NCBI GenBank assembly: GCA_937991535.1
Contig: CALKHN010000012.1
Location: forward strand, 13,633 to 77,632
DNA: 64,000 bases
Direction: 5' to 3'
From: an uncultured Sphingobacteriales bacterium
GTDB lineage: Bacteria > Bacteroidota > Bacteroidia > Chitinophagales > Chitinophagaceae
Shown here: positions 15,254-25,322 of the stretch, piece by piece
How the letters are laid out: every line of letters begins with the position of its first letter
Position numbering within the stretch: the first letter of the stretch is position 1
Program-made: the position numbers and the translations under genes
The notes under the pieces: generated by a model
Told to the model about the DNA's origin: nothing
The model's input: only the letters and a program-made list of their open reading frames with translations
Database searches by the model: none

Positions 15254-17740
15254 GTGAAAAAATTCAACTTCAAGGCAATTGTTCCCCACCTGGTGGCCAT
15301 AGGCATTTTTTTAGTGGTGTCTGTCATTTACTGCCGACCTGCGTTAGAAGGGAAGGTGTTACAGCAAAGTGATATCGTTCACTGGGAAGCTATGGCGCAC
15401 AATTCTTTCGAATATAAAAAAGAACACGGCCATTTCCCTTTGTGGAATACGCATCTTTTTAGCGGCATGCCCAACTACCAGGTGGCCATGGAGGCCCATT
15501 CGCTGGTTCCGGACTTCCACACCATACTAACGCTGGGACTGCCGAAGCCTGTCAATTTTTTCTTTTTGGCCTGTTTGTGCTTTTACATATTGTGCTGTAC
15601 CCTTAATATAAAACCTGTTTTGGGTATCATGGGAAGCCTTGCATTCGCGTATGCCAGCTACAATCCGATTCTGATAGCAGTAGGGCACGAAAGCAAAATG
15701 TGGGCGATAGCCTACATGCCGGGCGTGCTGGCGGGCCTATTGCTCATTTACCAAAAAAAATACCTCCTGGGGCTTGCCGTTACAGCCATTTTCGCTACGT
15801 GGGAAATAGCGTTTAATCACCCCCAGATCAGCTATTATTTTTTTATTACCGCAGGTATTATCACCCTTGGCTATATTGTACAGTGGATTAAAGCCAAAGA
15901 CTGGAAGCATTTGGCTGTATCGCTTGGCTTGGCTGCTGTTGCGGGATGCGCCGCACTTGCCAACTCGGCCATGAGTTTACTTACTACTGCAGAATACGCA
16001 AAATACACCATGCGGGGTGGCAAAACCATTGAAACCTCCGGAACAGAAATAAAGAAAACGGATACTAAGGGTTTAGACAAAGATTATGCCTTCAGCTACA
16101 GTATAGGCAAAAGTGAAATTCTCACCTTTTTTATCCCCGATGTATTTGGCGGAGGATCAGGTGAGCGTTTTGATGAAGATTCTAAACTGGTATCAGCACT
16201 CACGGAAAAAAATATCCCTGGCGACCAGGCGGTTCAACTCGCCTACTCTCTCCCCCGCTACTGGGGCGGAATAGAGGAAGGCACTGCAGGCACTATTTAT
16301 TTTGGAGCCATTATCTGCTTTCTGGCCGTTGTGGGACTTGTTGCAATAAAACATCCGGTTAAATGGTGGATCCTTGCGGCCGCAATTATTGCAATTTTTA
16401 TGGCCTGGGGAAGAAACTTTTCGGCTTTCAACTCTTTTTTACTGGATTACTTCCCCTTGTACAACAAATTCCGCTCACCCAATATGGCGTTGGTTATTCC
16501 CCAGATGCTGTTGCCATTGCTTGCTGTTTGGGGATTGCAGCGCATATTGTTTACAGCCAACGGCAAGGAGCAGTTGAAGGCTTCTTTTAAAACGATTTTA
16601 TATGCCTTAGGCGCCGTGTTTGGTGTTACATTGGTGATTTATTTCTTTAACGATTTCAGCAGCGCTTTCGATGCCCGCATTGTGCAGGCGTATACCAATC
16701 CGCAGGATGGCAGCACGGAAATAGGCCGCATGATCGTGAATGCATTAAAAGTGGAAAGAAAGAGCATGTTCAGCAGTGGTATTTTCCGGGCGCTGTTGTT
16801 TGCCGGCCTGGTGATCGGGCTGTTGTATTTATACCTGAAGAACATCGTTAAACCTTTGGCTGCTGTTATTGTTTTTACCGCGATCAATATGATAGACCTG
16901 CTGGTAGTTGACAGCAAATACCTGAATGCAGATCACTATATGGATGAAGAAAGTTACCAGTCGGAAAACTTTACCCCAACAGCAGCCGATACGCAGATTT
17001 TACAGGACAAAGACCCCCATTACAGGGTATACCATTTGTCGGGCGACAGGTTCAGCGATGCCATCACAGCCTATTTCCACCGTTCCATTGGCGGATACCA
17101 CGCTGCCAAACTGCGTATATACCAGGATCTTATTGAAACCCAGTTATCGAAAGAATCACTGAACATGGATGTGCTGAACATGCTGGATACCCGGTACTTT
17201 ATTGTTCCGCCCCAACAGCAGCAGCAGGCGCCTGCAGTGCATAAAAATGATGAAGCCCTGGGAGCGGCATGGTTCATTAAGCATATTAAATATGTAAACG
17301 GTGCTGTAGAAGAAATAACCGCGTTGAACCAGTTCGGGCCAAAGGATACGGTTATTGTTGACAACAATTTTAAATCAGTAGCCGGCGTTGACCCGGCACC
17401 GGATTCTTCGGCTACTATACAATTGGCAAGCTATGATAATGATGAAATAAAATACGCTACACAATCTGCTACCAACCAGTTTGCCGTATTCAGTGAAATA
17501 TATTACCCGGCGGGTTGGAACGCTTATATTGATGGCAAAAAAACGGATTATGCAAAAGTGAATTATGTTTTAAGAGGCATGCCTGTACCAGCCGGTAAGC
17601 ATGAAATTGTGTTTAAGTTCGAGCCGTCCTCTTATTCGAACGGGCAGAAACTCATATACGCCGGCAATGTGCTGTTCTTCCTTGCGCTGGCGGGTGGTAT
17701 TTTTTCTTTATGGAAAAACAGAAAAAGGTTCACTGTATAA
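15254..17740 (+). CDS. YfhO-family multi-pass membrane protein
   Basis: An 828-aa integral membrane protein beginning at a GTG. It has an N-terminal helix (10-27), a short loop with acidic residues (QQSDIVHWEA and PLWNTHLFSGMPNYQ), many further hydrophobic segments to about residue 560, a long soluble region (about 570-790) and a final helix (795-815). This is the layout of YfhO-type proteins, implicated in lipid-linked sugar transfer to wall or surface polymers and resembling GT-C glycosyltransferases. It opens a same-strand run with a glycosyltransferase and a methyltransferase (16 and 11 bp gaps), supporting a role in glycan assembly. The transferred sugar is unknown. Confidence 0.75.
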   Translation: MKKFNFKAIVPHLVAIGIFLVVSVIYCRPALEGKVLQQSDIVHWEAMAHNSFEYKKEHGHFPLWNTHLFSGMPNYQVAMEAHSLVPDFHTILTLGLPKPVNFFFLACLCFYILCCTLNIKPVLGIMGSLAFAYASYNPILIAVGHESKMWAIAYMPGVLAGLLLIYQKKYLLGLAVTAIFATWEIAFNHPQISYYFFITAGIITLGYIVQWIKAKDWKHLAVSLGLAAVAGCAALANSAMSLLTTAEYAKYTMRGGKTIETSGTEIKKTDTKGLDKDYAFSYSIGKSEILTFFIPDVFGGGSGERFDEDSKLVSALTEKNIPGDQAVQLAYSLPRYWGGIEEGTAGTIYFGAIICFLAVVGLVAIKHPVKWWILAAAIIAIFMAWGRNFSAFNSFLLDYFPLYNKFRSPNMALVIPQMLLPLLAVWGLQRILFTANGKEQLKASFKTILYALGAVFGVTLVIYFFNDFSSAFDARIVQAYTNPQDGSTEIGRMIVNALKVERKSMFSSGIFRALLFAGLVIGLLYLYLKNIVKPLAAVIVFTAINMIDLLVVDSKYLNADHYMDEESYQSENFTPTAADTQILQDKDPHYRVYHLSGDRFSDAITAYFHRSIGGYHAAKLRIYQDLIETQLSKESLNMDVLNMLDTRYFIVPPQQQQQAPAVHKNDEALGAAWFIKHIKYVNGAVEEITALNQFGPKDTVIVDNNFKSVAGVDPAPDSSATIQLASYDNDEIKYATQSATNQFAVFSEIYYPAGWNAYIDGKKTDYAKVNYVLRGMPVPAGKHEIVFKFEPSSYSNGQKLIYAGNVLFFLALAGGIFSLWKNRKRFTV

Positions 17741-17756
17741 TTTAGCAACCCATTGA

Positions 17757-18884
17757 ATGATAAATGTATTAAGCATTGTATCCTATCGTTTTTTACCGGC
17801 CTTAATGGGCGGCGAAAAGAATATCAGCATATTCAACAATTATCTTTCCGGGCTGGTGAACCTTAGCTGTGTTACCGTAAAAAAAGTGGCAATACCCAAT
17901 GATTCAGCGTATGAAATACTTCCGCTATTATCCAACAGTGTCATTCGTTATATCAATCCTTTCTACTTCTTCATTTTAAGAAAGATCATCCGCAGAAAAC
18001 AAATCAGTCATATTATTTTAGAACATCCATATTACGGCTGGCTGGGCATTGCTTTGCAAAAATTGGTTGGTATAAAGCTGATCATACATTCGCACAATAT
18101 TGAAGCATTGCGGTTTAAAAGTTTTGGCAAATGGTGGTGGCGCCTGTTGTGGCTGTATGAGAAAGCAGTACATCGCCGGGCTGATATGAATTTCTTTATC
18201 ACCCGGGAGGATATGAATTATGCCATTAGGGATTTTAAACTAGAGCCCAAAAAATGTACTGTTATTACTTATGGTATAAACTTCAACACCTCTCCTACCC
18301 CGCAGGAAAAAACAATTGCCCGGACAACCGTCTGCACTGCGCATCATATCGATCCCGCAGACCTGCTGTTGTTTTATACAGGCACTTTATACTATCAACC
18401 CAATTTAAAAGGTTTGGATATTATCCTGGATGAGATCAATCCCCTGCTGCAGCAAAACGGAATCGCGTATACGATATTGATCTGCGGCAATCATCTGCCC
18501 GAACGCTACCATAATCTTGAAGCGTATAAAAATAAAAACATCATTTACGCGGGTTTTGTAAAAGATATTGATACTTATTTTAAAGCCGCGGATATTTTTA
18601 TGAACCCCATCAGTGAAGGAGGAGGTATAAAAACTAAACTGGTGGAAGCCCTGGCTGGCAATACTTCGGCTGTATCCTTTGCCAGCGGTGCATTTGGCGT
18701 TCCGGCTGAACTAACCGGCGGGAAACTCATCGTTGTGGCGGATGAGGACAGTACCGCGTTTTTCGAAGCAATAGGGCAATCCGCAGCGTTGCTGAAAAAA
18801 GATATTTCAACAGAATTTTACGACCATTTTTACTGGGGTAACATCATACAAAAAGCATATCAGCATATACCTTCGATGGCCTGA
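17757..18884 (+). CDS. GT4-type glycosyltransferase
   Basis: A 375-aa predicted GT-B glycosyltransferase of the group 1 type. The N-terminal half has the Rossmann-like LSIVSYRFLPALMGGEKN start; the linker LLFYTGTLYYQPNLKGLD opens the donor-binding half; and FMNPISEGGGIKTKLVEALAGN (about 284-305) contains the phosphate-binding glycine run and a Glu typical of GT4 donors. It probably adds a sugar to a lipid-linked or nascent chain at the inner face of the membrane. It lies 16 bp after the YfhO-like gene and 11 bp before a methyltransferase, so an operon is likely. Confidence 0.8.
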   Translation: MINVLSIVSYRFLPALMGGEKNISIFNNYLSGLVNLSCVTVKKVAIPNDSAYEILPLLSNSVIRYINPFYFFILRKIIRRKQISHIILEHPYYGWLGIALQKLVGIKLIIHSHNIEALRFKSFGKWWWRLLWLYEKAVHRRADMNFFITREDMNYAIRDFKLEPKKCTVITYGINFNTSPTPQEKTIARTTVCTAHHIDPADLLLFYTGTLYYQPNLKGLDIILDEINPLLQQNGIAYTILICGNHLPERYHNLEAYKNKNIIYAGFVKDIDTYFKAADIFMNPISEGGGIKTKLVEALAGNTSAVSFASGAFGVPAELTGGKLIVVADEDSTAFFEAIGQSAALLKKDISTEFYDHFYWGNIIQKAYQHIPSMA

Positions 18885-18895
18885 TCAGCGGCCGA

Positions 18896-19696
18896 ATGTT
18901 TACTTTTGATATTCCAAAGAATCAAGTCATGCAATATAAAGAAAGGGTTCCTGATGAATTATTTACGGGGGAACATTACCTCGGACGCCCTGCAGACATT
19001 ACGGACAAGATCGTCACGCGCCGTATTGACCTGATCGAACAGTATCCCGGGTTTACCGGGAAGGAGTACACACACCTGGATATCGGCTGCGGCAACGGCG
19101 CGTCTATGTTTTTACTTTCGCAAAAAATGAAATCGTGCCTGGGGATTGATATTGTAAACGATTACGAGCAGGATATCAATGATTTTCTGAAAAAGAACAA
19201 TATCAGCAACTGCCGGTTTCAATGCGTGGATATTGAAAAGGATATTTCCCCTCTGCCACAGCAGTTCGACCGCATCACCAGTTTTGAAGTAATAGAACAT
19301 TTGCATGATGAGAACAGTGTATCCATTTACCGGCAGCTTTTAAAAGATGACGGACTGATGGCCATCTCTGTTCCCAACAAGTGGTGGATATTTGAAACAC
19401 ATGGCGCTAAACTTCCCCTGCTGCCCTGGAATCGTGTTCCTTTTTTTTCGTGGCTGCCCCGCTTTTTACACGAACGATGGGCCAATGCCCGTATTTATAC
19501 CAAAGAAAGGATCATACAGCTGATCGAACGCAACGGGTTTGAAGTGTTGCACAGCAGCTATATTACTGCTCCCTTGGATGTTTTAAAAGAAGGTAAGCTG
19601 AAGCGTTTTTTGGTAACCTATTTTTTCAAAAATGATACAACAAACATCCCCTTCAAATCTACAGCTATATTTGTGATTGCTGCGAAGCGTAAATAA
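18896..19696 (+). CDS. Class I SAM-dependent methyltransferase
   Basis: A 266-aa methyltransferase of the class I fold. Motif I is LDIGCGNG (61-68), followed by GIDI at the end of strand 2 and FDRITSFEVIEHL at motif post-II. The C-terminal part (PLLPWNRVPFFSWLPRFLHE) resembles sugar- or lipid-acting methyltransferases found in polysaccharide clusters. Substrate is not known. It ends the YfhO-GT4-methyltransferase run and converges on the giant T9SS gene. Met12 (18929) is an alternative start. Confidence 0.75.
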   Translation: MFTFDIPKNQVMQYKERVPDELFTGEHYLGRPADITDKIVTRRIDLIEQYPGFTGKEYTHLDIGCGNGASMFLLSQKMKSCLGIDIVNDYEQDINDFLKKNNISNCRFQCVDIEKDISPLPQQFDRITSFEVIEHLHDENSVSIYRQLLKDDGLMAISVPNKWWIFETHGAKLPLLPWNRVPFFSWLPRFLHERWANARIYTKERIIQLIERNGFEVLHSSYITAPLDVLKEGKLKRFLVTYFFKNDTTNIPFKSTAIFVIAAKRK

Positions 19697-19706
19697 TAGT
19701 GGTTAA

Positions 19707-22700
19707 TTAGCGAATAATCGTGATTAATCCTTTCCGGCTTACCTCACCACAGGGCGTGCTCACATCAATAACATACACAAAGGCGCCAGTATCCTGCGGC
19801 TTTCCGTGATAAGTCCCATCCCAGCAGTCAGAAGCATTCACGGCCTTAAAAATACGTTCGCCCCATCGGTTGTAAATAGAAAAGTCTTTTAATTGCACGT
19901 TCCCCCATTGGGAAATACCAAAGCAATCGTTAAGTCCGTCCCCATTGGGTGTAAAAGCATTAGGTACAAGGAAAAGCCCCCGGCCATCGGCAGTAACTTT
20001 AACGGTTACGCTATCCGTTGCAGGGCAACCATGCTGGTTGGTTCCCGTTACAATAAATGTAGTAGTACTGTCCACAGTAGCAACAGGATTGGCCCGGTTT
20101 ATATCATTAAGATAAATGCCGGGACTCCAGGTATAGGTATCTGCACCACTGGCCTGCAACTGCGCAGTACGTACCGTACAATTAATGTCATTTAATTTAA
20201 GTGCCGATACTGCAGGAGTTGGATTAACCTTAACCCGCACATTCATCAGTGTATCGTTCTGGCAAATACTTTCGCTTATCCGCACCGTATAATCGGTTGT
20301 CGTAGCCGGCCTTACCCTTGTAGAAGCCCCGCTGGGGTTGTCTAAGGAAATATCCGGCGTCCATTGATACCGGTCTCCGCCACTGGCACTTAGTATGGCA
20401 GACCCGCCTTCGCAAATGGACTGTTCCTGCGAAACGGAAAATGTCGGGTAAGGACGAATGTTCACTTTAACGGAATCTGTATTTGTACAATTATTAAGCC
20501 CGGTAACCAGTACACGGTAAACGGTATTTTGCGTTGGCGATGCAATCGGGTTGGAGGCAGCCGCATTATCAAGCGTTGCTGCCGGCGACCAGGAATAAGT
20601 GTTCCCCCCTCCGGCATTTAACTGCAGGGAACTGTTAGGGCAGATCAATGTATCATTGGTGATTGTAATAGCCGGTTTGGGCTTTACGGATATAGTAACC
20701 ATGTCTTTTGCACTGCAGCCGGCAGGGTTGGTACCGGTAACCATATACTGAGTGGTATTAACCGGCTTGGCCTGTGGGTTGGCAATATCAACAGCAGAGA
20801 GTCCTGTGGTAGGAGTCCATGAATAAGTGCCGGCACCCGTGGTATTAAATTGAACAATACTGCCCTCGCATACGAGCGTGTCATTATTAGTGCGCACAAC
20901 CGGCGGTTTCTCAACTGTAACAACAATGCTATCGCGTTTAATGGTTACAGGTGCAAAAACAATATCATCCAGCGCAAAATCATTTCCCCATATTATGGTT
21001 TCCGTATTCCTGTTTACTACAGCTATAGTAGCAACAGCATTATTGCCAGAGTTCCATGTAGTATAAAACTGGTTCCATGTACAGGTAGGCAAACTGGCTG
21101 TGATTAGATTTCCTATATTATTTCCATTAATAAAAAATTGCAATTCTGCCGGATTATCATTGTACAAGGCTTGAATCCATGTTGAAAAGGCATAATTAGT
21201 ATTGGGTGTTACATTAATTGTTTGGGTCCAAACCTTTACATTTTCATCAGGCGAACCATTCACTAATAACATATTACCAGAGCCGGAAGTATGGTCTGTA
21301 CAATTACTTACAGAAGGATTCCAGGCTTTTGGATTTGATCCAACGAAAAATTGCCCATCAAGTGTATTGGGATTAGCGAGTTGATATTCAGAAGTAAACC
21401 CTGTGTTACCAGCAGAAAAATCTCCGTTTATAATAAGGTTTGCACCATTTACCAAAGCATGAAGATAATAAGTTGTAGATGTAAGAGTAGCTGCAACAGG
21501 ATTAGCAATATTAGTTGACGAAAGTCCGGAAGCAGGAGTCCAGCAATAATTTAAAGCCCGAACGGCATTTAGTTGTAAACTATCCCCTTCGCAAATTGTA
21601 GTGTTATTGGTAATAATTAGGCTATCAATAACAACTTGTACCGTTACTTGTTTGGTAATGCTCACAATATTGCCTCCGGAAGTTTCCAATTTTAATGTAA
21701 CATCATAATTTCCAAAACCACTATAGGTAGTTGAGGGATTATTTTCACCAGGCGCAACCGGGCCACTCCCAAAATCCCAGTTGATTACCGTGCTGCCAGC
21801 CGTTTCATTCCTAAATTCAAAAAGTAAGGGATTACAAACATCCTGTTTGTAGGTAAAGTCGGCAGTTATTGCATATCGCAATAAAAAACTATCCCTGTTG
21901 CTGCATCCGTAACCGGTGGTTTCCACCCAGTATATACCTTCATCCTGTACAATTATTGAATCCGTTTTTTCACCTGTATTCCATGTGTAAGTACCTGAAG
22001 GATTGTCTGTACCGATCTTAATATCTTCTCCGGGGTTAATGGTAAACGTTTGAATGAGTTTATGCACAGGTTTTGGAACCACCACTACCTGTCTGCAAAA
22101 AGAAGATTGAGATGGCAATCCATCGTCAATAGTAAGATTGATATTATAGACGCCCGGAGCATCATAAGTAATTGGTGGAGGATTTTCCAGGTTAAAACCC
22201 GGCAAACTGGAATTGGTACAACTGGGAAACTCTACACGCGTTATCGTGTTGTTATTAACATTGGTAATAAAAGTGTATACTTTATCATTTACCCTGAAAA
22301 GTTTGGATAAAGAATGAGGAAAATTAAGTGTTCCAATATTTCCCAGCGATATCCCGGATGGTATTCTTTCAAGATCGTTATGAAAATTAAACCTTGCGAT
22401 ATCGTTGCCTGAACCATTAACGGCAAAGCCTACTATTGCGTCACAAAATTTCATTATATAAACATCCCTCGGCGAGTTCAGGGCATTACCAGGATTTCCA
22501 AGGTTGAAAGCTATGGGATCATTTAATAATGAGTTACCAAATTCCAACCGGGTAATACCATTATCATGAGCAGTGGTTATAAATGCATACCATTCCCCTT
22601 TGTCGGTCAGCACATTTATTCCAGTAGGGTAAATCAGCCCCAATCCCGTATGATTTTCTGCATCAGGTGCATTATCGAGCCCGTTTAAGAAATTAAACCG

Positions 22701-23342
22701 GGATATAGAACCATTTTTATTTACGGTAAATCCATGCCAGTTATTGTTTTCCTTAAACATGTAAAGGTCCAGAGGTTGATACATTGCTCCAATATTTCCC
22801 CAGTCCACAGCCGTTGGCGTATTATTTGAAATATTGGCGCCAAAGTCAATTTTTACGATCTGTGGCACATTGCCATAATCAGGATCTCCACCTACAATAA
22901 ATACATACCATTTTCCGGCTTCATTTATAATCTGTATTCCCTCTATACGTGTTTTAAGTACACCGCCAACATTGCCAAGATTTACAGCCGATGGTGTATT
23001 GAGCAGACTGCTGCCAAAATCGAGCCTTATTAGTTCAGCAGTTACATGGTTTACCACAAAAACATAAAAATCACCATTGGATTCAACAAAATCGCTGAAT
23101 ACCGGCATATTGAGTAAACCACCTGGATTGCCTAAATTGGTGGCCACAGGCGGAGTATTAACTATATCGGCAACGCAAAAATTCCAGTAATAACTTGTTG
23201 CACCAGCAGAATGATTGGCAATATTCACCGGTTCAGATATACAAACCGTGTCGGGTGTAGAAAAATTAGCAGTTTGCGCTTTTCCAAAAAAAGGAGAAAT
23301 AAAACCAGCAATAAAAAAAAGCCACCGGGTGTAGTTTCCCAT
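19707..23342 (-). CDS. Giant T9SS surface protein: PKD, propeller-like repeats, Ig-like repeats
   Basis: A 1211-aa secreted protein. A signal peptide (about 1-22) precedes what looks like the start of a PKD domain (YYWNFC near 50), then about six repeats of 55-70 residues carrying LGNxG...YxF...IxRxxFG (about 55-385) that suggest a beta-propeller, then the rest of the PKD-like domain (GVYNINLTIDDG). A second PKD domain follows (NWDFGSG...GNYDVTL), then five Ig-like repeats (CxGxSLQLNA...YxWTPxxGL), the first two separated by a CBM4/9-like jelly-roll module (NGDFSAGNTGF...WTQTINV). The C-terminus is a gliding-motility/CHU_C type B sorting domain (VPNAFTPNGDGLND...YNRWGERIF). Probably an adhesin or glycan-binding surface protein. 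Confidence 0.85.
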   Translation of the reverse strand: MGNYTRWLFFIAGFISPFFGKAQTANFSTPDTVCISEPVNIANHSAGATSYYWNFCVADIVNTPPVATNLGNPGGLLNMPVFSDFVESNGDFYVFVVNHVTAELIRLDFGSSLLNTPSAVNLGNVGGVLKTRIEGIQIINEAGKWYVFIVGGDPDYGNVPQIVKIDFGANISNNTPTAVDWGNIGAMYQPLDLYMFKENNNWHGFTVNKNGSISRFNFLNGLDNAPDAENHTGLGLIYPTGINVLTDKGEWYAFITTAHDNGITRLEFGNSLLNDPIAFNLGNPGNALNSPRDVYIMKFCDAIVGFAVNGSGNDIARFNFHNDLERIPSGISLGNIGTLNFPHSLSKLFRVNDKVYTFITNVNNNTITRVEFPSCTNSSLPGFNLENPPPITYDAPGVYNINLTIDDGLPSQSSFCRQVVVVPKPVHKLIQTFTINPGEDIKIGTDNPSGTYTWNTGEKTDSIIVQDEGIYWVETTGYGCSNRDSFLLRYAITADFTYKQDVCNPLLFEFRNETAGSTVINWDFGSGPVAPGENNPSTTYSGFGNYDVTLKLETSGGNIVSITKQVTVQVVIDSLIITNNTTICEGDSLQLNAVRALNYCWTPASGLSSTNIANPVAATLTSTTYYLHALVNGANLIINGDFSAGNTGFTSEYQLANPNTLDGQFFVGSNPKAWNPSVSNCTDHTSGSGNMLLVNGSPDENVKVWTQTINVTPNTNYAFSTWIQALYNDNPAELQFFINGNNIGNLITASLPTCTWNQFYTTWNSGNNAVATIAVVNRNTETIIWGNDFALDDIVFAPVTIKRDSIVVTVEKPPVVRTNNDTLVCEGSIVQFNTTGAGTYSWTPTTGLSAVDIANPQAKPVNTTQYMVTGTNPAGCSAKDMVTISVKPKPAITITNDTLICPNSSLQLNAGGGNTYSWSPAATLDNAAASNPIASPTQNTVYRVLVTGLNNCTNTDSVKVNIRPYPTFSVSQEQSICEGGSAILSASGGDRYQWTPDISLDNPSGASTRVRPATTTDYTVRISESICQNDTLMNVRVKVNPTPAVSALKLNDINCTVRTAQLQASGADTYTWSPGIYLNDINRANPVATVDSTTTFIVTGTNQHGCPATDSVTVKVTADGRGLFLVPNAFTPNGDGLNDCFGISQWGNVQLKDFSIYNRWGERIFKAVNASDCWDGTYHGKPQDTGAFVYVIDVSTPCGEVSRKGLITIIR

Positions 23343-23590
23343 GGTTAAGGTTGTATGTAGTGGTTTAAGGTTAATTTTTGCTAAACTACAATTTTCTGTA
23401 ATATATGCCTGAGTTTTTATGATGTATAACCGGCAAATTGCCTTCCCGATAATTGTCCAATCTTTAAAACTCCATGTTTTTTGACAGGGAATCTTAAAAC
23501 ATCAAAGAAATTTTCATTTTGTTTGGTATTTTAAATCACCAGTTTAAATTCAACAATATAAATTTGCCGGTAATTTAATATCAAAGTACT
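23343..23590. other. Divergent intergenic region
   Basis: AT-rich gap between the giant T9SS gene (minus) and the DUF6165-like gene (plus). It contains the -7 element at 23559-23566 for the rightward genes; no exact TAnnTTTG is seen for the leftward gene. No RNA gene or repeat is recognised. Confidence 0.5.
23559..23566 (+). promoter_or_regulatory. -7 element of the 23.6-29 kb gene run
   Basis: TAAATTTG matches TAnnTTTG, 25 bp before the ATG at 23591. A convincing -33 TTG is not seen. Confidence 0.4.
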
Positions 23591-24037
23591 ATGGCTGAAA
23601 CATTAGGAATGCTATGTGATAAATTAACCATTGTTAAGCTAAAAGAATATCACACCCAGGATCCGTCACGGCTTGCAAGCCTGGGCGAACAGGCTTTGCA
23701 GTTACAGGAGGAAATAGATGAATACCTTAGCCTGGCTGTAAACGGGCAGATTCCTCCGGAACGTCTTACATTTGCCGCCAACAAAGTATTCAAAAAAGAA
23801 GGTAATGAAGTAGCCGAGGTAGTTGGAAAAATAGGTGAGGTCTTTTACCAGTTGGCAGATGTGAATTGCCGTTTATGGCATGAACAGGAAAAAGTATATG
23901 AATTTGAAAAAGTACCCGTTGAACAGAAGGATGCAGTAGTAAAACAACTGGCGGTATTAAACCTGGAAAGGAATAAGTGCATTGATGCGATCAACCAGCA
24001 GCTTATAAACTATATAAAAAAGCAACAGACTACCTAA
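23591..24037 (+). CDS. DUF6165-like small protein in glycan cluster
   Basis: A 148-aa, Glu/Lys-rich, predicted mostly helical soluble protein. The start (LGMLCDKLTIVKLKE) and the later pattern VNCRLWHEQEKVYEFE plus LNLERNKCIDAINQQL resemble what I recall of DUF6165 proteins, which have a GELVDKLTILEIK start and occur in polysaccharide loci; this assignment is from memory of the pattern, not a search. Function unknown. It heads a same-strand series with a sugar methyltransferase 20 bp downstream. Confidence 0.6.
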   Translation: MAETLGMLCDKLTIVKLKEYHTQDPSRLASLGEQALQLQEEIDEYLSLAVNGQIPPERLTFAANKVFKKEGNEVAEVVGKIGEVFYQLADVNCRLWHEQEKVYEFEKVPVEQKDAVVKQLAVLNLERNKCIDAINQQLINYIKKQQTT

Positions 24038-24056
24038 AATAAAGTCATTCAATTTT

Positions 24057-25322
24057 ATGCATATAAAAACGAGAACAACCTGCAGAGTTTGCGGGTCTTC
24101 GTCACTAAAAAAAGTAATTGATCTTGGGCCGCAGTATTTGCAAGGGTCTTTTATTAAGCCGGGTAAGGAAATGCCCTCCACCCGCCGGATTCCATGTACA
24201 TTGGTAAGATGCAACCCCGAAGAAGATGAAAATGCCTGTGGCTTGCTTCAAATGGAACATAGTGTGCCGCCGGAAATATTATACGCTGCATACTGGTACC
24301 GTTCGGGTACTAATAATACCATGCGCAATCATCTGAAAGGCGTGGTTGATGCTGTAACATCTATTATTAAAAAGAAGGATGCTATTGTATTGGATATTGG
24401 TTGCAATGATGGAACATTATTAAGCTATTATCCAAAAGGCGGAATGAAATATGGCATTGATCCTTCCGATATAGCACAGGAAATAAAAGAAGACGCCATT
24501 GTGGTGCAGGATATTTTTCCTTCAAAAAAGCTGGTGGAAGTATTAGAGGGAAAGACCCTTGATGTGATTACTTCCATTGCTATGTTTTACGATCTTGAAA
24601 ATCCCGTTGAATTCGTAAAAGGCATTAAACAATTGCTTTCACCTAAAGGCATTTGGATATTTGAAATGTCGTATATGCCCGATATGCTTAAGCTGGATTC
24701 CTTTGATACCATCTGCCATGAGCACCTGGAATATTACAGCCTTGCGGTTATAGAAATTATTTTGAAGAAGGCCGGCATGCGGTTATTTAAGATAGAATTC
24801 AATGATATTAATGGCGGAAGTGTTCGCTGCTATGCCACCCATGATACCAACATTGCATACGATACCCCTGAAGCGATCCATTTGCTTAATGAAACCCGCC
24901 AGGCCGAATTTGACCTTGAGCTGGATACAGATAAGCCTTACCAGGCATTCTGGAACAGAATCAGCGCTTTAAAGGAGGAATTACACGGGCTACTTATAAA
25001 ACTAAAATCCGACGGAAAGAAAATTCATATTTATGGCGCTTCTACCAAGGGCAATACCATTTTGCAATGGTGCAATATAGATAATACAATTATTGATTAC
25101 GCCGCAGAAAGAAACCCTGATAAGTACGGAGCAAGCACGCTCGGCACCAATATTCCCATCATTAGTGAAGCAGAAAGCAGGGCAATGAGCCCTGATTATT
25201 ACCTCGTATTGCCCTGGCATTTCAAAGAAGAGTTCCTTGAAAGAGAAAAGGAAACATTGGAAAAGGGAATAGGGCTGATTTTTCCTTTGCCGAAAATTTC
25301 TATTTATAAACAGCAGGCATAA
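24057..25322 (+). CDS. Three-domain sugar C-methyltransferase-like protein
   Basis: A 421-aa protein with the architecture of NDP-hexose C-methyltransferases. The N-terminal zinc-binding part has C9-x2-C12 and further cysteines at 47, 52 and 61; the central SAM-binding domain has VLDIGCNDGTLL (111-122); and the C-terminal domain has IHIYGASTKGNTILQ (about 322-336) typical of the Methyltransf_14 module. Members methylate ketosugars such as dTDP-4-keto-6-deoxyhexoses, or act in other sugar modifications. The stop overlaps the next ATG by one base (25322), indicating translational coupling. Confidence 0.85.
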   Translation: MHIKTRTTCRVCGSSSLKKVIDLGPQYLQGSFIKPGKEMPSTRRIPCTLVRCNPEEDENACGLLQMEHSVPPEILYAAYWYRSGTNNTMRNHLKGVVDAVTSIIKKKDAIVLDIGCNDGTLLSYYPKGGMKYGIDPSDIAQEIKEDAIVVQDIFPSKKLVEVLEGKTLDVITSIAMFYDLENPVEFVKGIKQLLSPKGIWIFEMSYMPDMLKLDSFDTICHEHLEYYSLAVIEIILKKAGMRLFKIEFNDINGGSVRCYATHDTNIAYDTPEAIHLLNETRQAEFDLELDTDKPYQAFWNRISALKEELHGLLIKLKSDGKKIHIYGASTKGNTILQWCNIDNTIIDYAAERNPDKYGASTLGTNIPIISEAESRAMSPDYYLVLPWHFKEEFLEREKETLEKGIGLIFPLPKISIYKQQA

